Positions 4,851 to 6,268 of a stretch of 6,268 nucleotides of DNA are shown one piece after another. The notes under the pieces were generated by a model that was not told where the DNA came from, did no database searches, and saw only the letters and a program-made list of their open reading frames with translations. The stretch covers positions 1 to 6,268 of the forward strand of contig JAFDYP010000498.1 in NCBI GenBank assembly GCA_018267355.1, read 5' to 3'. Position 1 is the stretch's first letter, and each line of letters starts with the position of its first letter. The translations under genes were made by a program, and so were the position numbers. Source of the stretch: Bacteroidota bacterium (GTDB lineage: Bacteria; Bacteroidota; Bacteroidia; Chitinophagales; LD1).

Positions 4851-6268
4851 GTACTACTAGCAATCCGATCGTGCGCCGTCTGCAGGTTGTTTTTATCTTA
4901 TCCGTCCTGCTGCTTCTGGCCAGCTCCTATGCATCCTACTACAGCATATCCAAGCTGGTAGACCGGTCCTATTGGGTCAATCATACCTACAATGTGATAT
5001 CTGCTAATCAGAAGGTACTCATCGCGGTGCAGAATGCAGAAAATGCGCAAAGGGGATACCTCCTCACGAAAGATGCTGCTACCCTGACTATCTTCAAATG
5101 GGCCGTAGACTCTTCCTATAATCAGTTTGCCACACTGCGCCGCATCACAGGTGATAATCCCGTGCAACAAAAAAACCTGGACGATTTTAAGGCGATAATG
5201 GATGAACGCATCAATCACCTGCAGAAGCTGCTGCATCAGGATAGCACGATGGCTGCCACCCTCAGCGTACGGACGGAAGCTATCAAAATAGGCACACAGC
5301 TCATGTGGAAGCTGCGGACGCAGTCTGCAGTGATAGACAGGGAAGAGGAGCGGCTGCTGTCCGGCCGGGTGGCAGACCAGACTAAGTATTCTACCTATAC
5401 GCCTATTCTTATCCTGATAGCTTCGTTTCTGTCTATCATGATCACGATATCCAGCTACTTCCGCATCAAGTCTGACCTTGATGCGCGCATGGCACTGCAG
5501 GAGGAGGTAGAGCGCAAATATAAAGAGACTGCTGCGCGCATCACTGTGATAGAGGGCGTGACCCGCCAGATAGCCGCCGGAGACTACACCGTGCGTAGTC
5601 AGGATCAGGTGGATGACGACCTGGGGCGCATCTCTCACGCCCTCAATGATATGGTCTGGGCATTGCAGAAGAGCTTCACAGATATAAGGGACCGGTCATG
5701 GCTGCAGGCTGGTGCGGTGCGCATCAGCGAGGCGGTGCGCGGACAGATGCAGGTCACCGTGCTCTCAGATAAAGTGGTAAGCGCACTCGCGCAATATGTG
5801 CAGGCAAAGGCTGCAGTAGCATACGTGCTGGATGAGAGAGGTCTCTATAAACTGACTGGAAGCTACGCTGCGCAGGGTGCACCACCGGAGATCACCGAGG
5901 GGTTAGGCCTGGCCGGCCAGGCTATACGCGACCGCGAGGTAAAGATCATCAGGGAGCTGCCGGCAGGGTACCTGTCTGTAGCATCGGCGCTCGGCAAAAT
6001 GGATCCTATACAACTCATCATGATACCTCTCATCCAGGGTGAGCGTGTCATAGGTCTGATAGAGATGGGATTCACAGTGCCTCCATCAGAGTTGACCATC
6101 AGCCTGATCGAGTCGGTGCGTGAACCGATAGCCATCGCGGTAAATGCTGCCATAAACTTCAAGAAGCTACAGGAGCTTCTGGACAAGACCCAGGCACAGT
6201 CCGAAGAACTACAGGCCCAACACTCCGAGCTGGAAAGCATCAATAATGAGCTGGAGGAGCAAACTCAA
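4847..6268 (+). CDS. Transmembrane sensor kinase, N-terminal part: TM-CHASE3-TM-HAMP-GAF-coiled coil (cut by right edge)
   Basis: The frame opens with an ATG that shares ATGA with the stop of the preceding kinase gene and stays open for 474 codons to the window edge. A short basic N terminus (VRR) precedes membrane segment 1 at about residues 14-32. The extracytoplasmic part (about 35-180) looks like CHASE3, with the mark QNAENAQRGYLLT (62-74). Membrane segment 2 is at about 185-205. A helical stretch leads into a HAMP-like region (to about 275; IAAGDYTVR, DDDLGRISHALNDM). A GAF domain follows at about 303-435, ending in IPLIQGERVIGLIEMGF and EPIAIAVNAA, then a Q/E/L-rich coiled coil (442-474). 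In Bacteroidota this order usually continues into HisKA, HATPase and one or more REC domains, but none of that is within the window, so kinase activity is inferred. CHASE3 ligands are generally unknown. The overlap implies translational coupling with the REC-PAS kinase, its probable phosphorelay partner. Confidence 0.88.
   Translation, partial: MSTTSNPIVRRLQVVFILSVLLLLASSYASYYSISKLVDRSYWVNHTYNVISANQKVLIAVQNAENAQRGYLLTKDAATLTIFKWAVDSSYNQFATLRRITGDNPVQQKNLDDFKAIMDERINHLQKLLHQDSTMAATLSVRTEAIKIGTQLMWKLRTQSAVIDREEERLLSGRVADQTKYSTYTPILILIASFLSIMITISSYFRIKSDLDARMALQEEVERKYKETAARITVIEGVTRQIAAGDYTVRSQDQVDDDLGRISHALNDMVWALQKSFTDIRDRSWLQAGAVRISEAVRGQMQVTVLSDKVVSALAQYVQAKAAVAYVLDERGLYKLTGSYAAQGAPPEITEGLGLAGQAIRDREVKIIRELPAGYLSVASALGKMDPIQLIMIPLIQGERVIGLIEMGFTVPPSELTISLIESVREPIAIAVNAAINFKKLQELLDKTQAQSEELQAQHSELESINNELEEQTQ

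Noticed and set aside
4898..5638. 246-codon open frame on the minus strand inside the CHASE3 kinase gene
   Set aside because: The plus strand holds a continuous protein with recognisable membrane, CHASE3 and HAMP features; the antisense product is rich in C, H, R and Y and resembles no family.
5863..6243. 126-codon minus-strand frame with a Ser/Cys-rich start
   Set aside because: It is the antisense shadow of the GAF and coiled-coil part of the sensor kinase; the composition is what reverse reading of E/L/Q-rich coding DNA gives.
1..6268. CRISPR array, tRNA or rRNA genes, insertion sequence ends, integrase or toxin-antitoxin genes
   Set aside because: No repeated spaced units, cloverleaf-like segments, transposase frames or terminal inverted repeats were seen; almost all sequence is explained by six ordinary genes.

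Overview
The window looks like chromosomal DNA of a Bacteroidota bacterium, probably from a moderate-GC lineage such as the Chitinophagales or Cytophagales. This rests on two promoters that fit the TTTG/TTG-N19-TAnnTTTG consensus of that phylum, on the absence of clear Shine-Dalgarno sequences before the start codons, and on the domain style of the histidine kinases. The placement below phylum level is a guess. No rRNA, tRNA, mobile element, CRISPR array or phage gene was seen.

Layout. (1) Positions 1-359, minus strand: the N-terminal 119 residues of an exported tetratricopeptide-repeat protein that runs off the left edge. (2) Positions 409-1140, minus strand: a complete soluble family-2 glycosyltransferase of the polyprenol/dolichol-phosphate mannosyltransferase type, lying 49 bp upstream of the TPR gene in the same orientation. 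(3) Positions 1141-1242: a compact divergent control region with two back-to-back promoters and an inverted repeat between them. (4) Positions 1243-2016, plus strand: a membrane-anchored PlsC-type lysophospholipid acyltransferase. (5) Positions 2019-3164, minus strand: a GT4-family glycosyltransferase converging on the acyltransferase with a 2-bp gap. (6) Positions 3165-3302: a divergent non-coding region. (7) Positions 3303-4850, plus strand: a soluble REC-PAS-histidine kinase. (8) Positions 4847 to the right edge, plus strand: the sensor half (TM-CHASE3-TM-HAMP-GAF-coiled coil) of a large transmembrane kinase whose catalytic part lies outside the window. It overlaps gene 7 through an ATGA junction.

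Functionally the left two-thirds is an envelope module: a lipid-linked mannose donor synthase, a phospholipid or lipid acyltransferase and a sugar transferase. The right third is a two-component module in which a membrane sensor kinase and a cytoplasmic kinase with an N-terminal receiver appear translationally coupled. No DNA-binding output domain is visible. Nothing here is clearly a new system. The most worthwhile points are the symmetric divergent promoter region with near-leaderless transcripts, the overlapping kinase pair, and a 17-bp inverted repeat abutting the TPR gene start.
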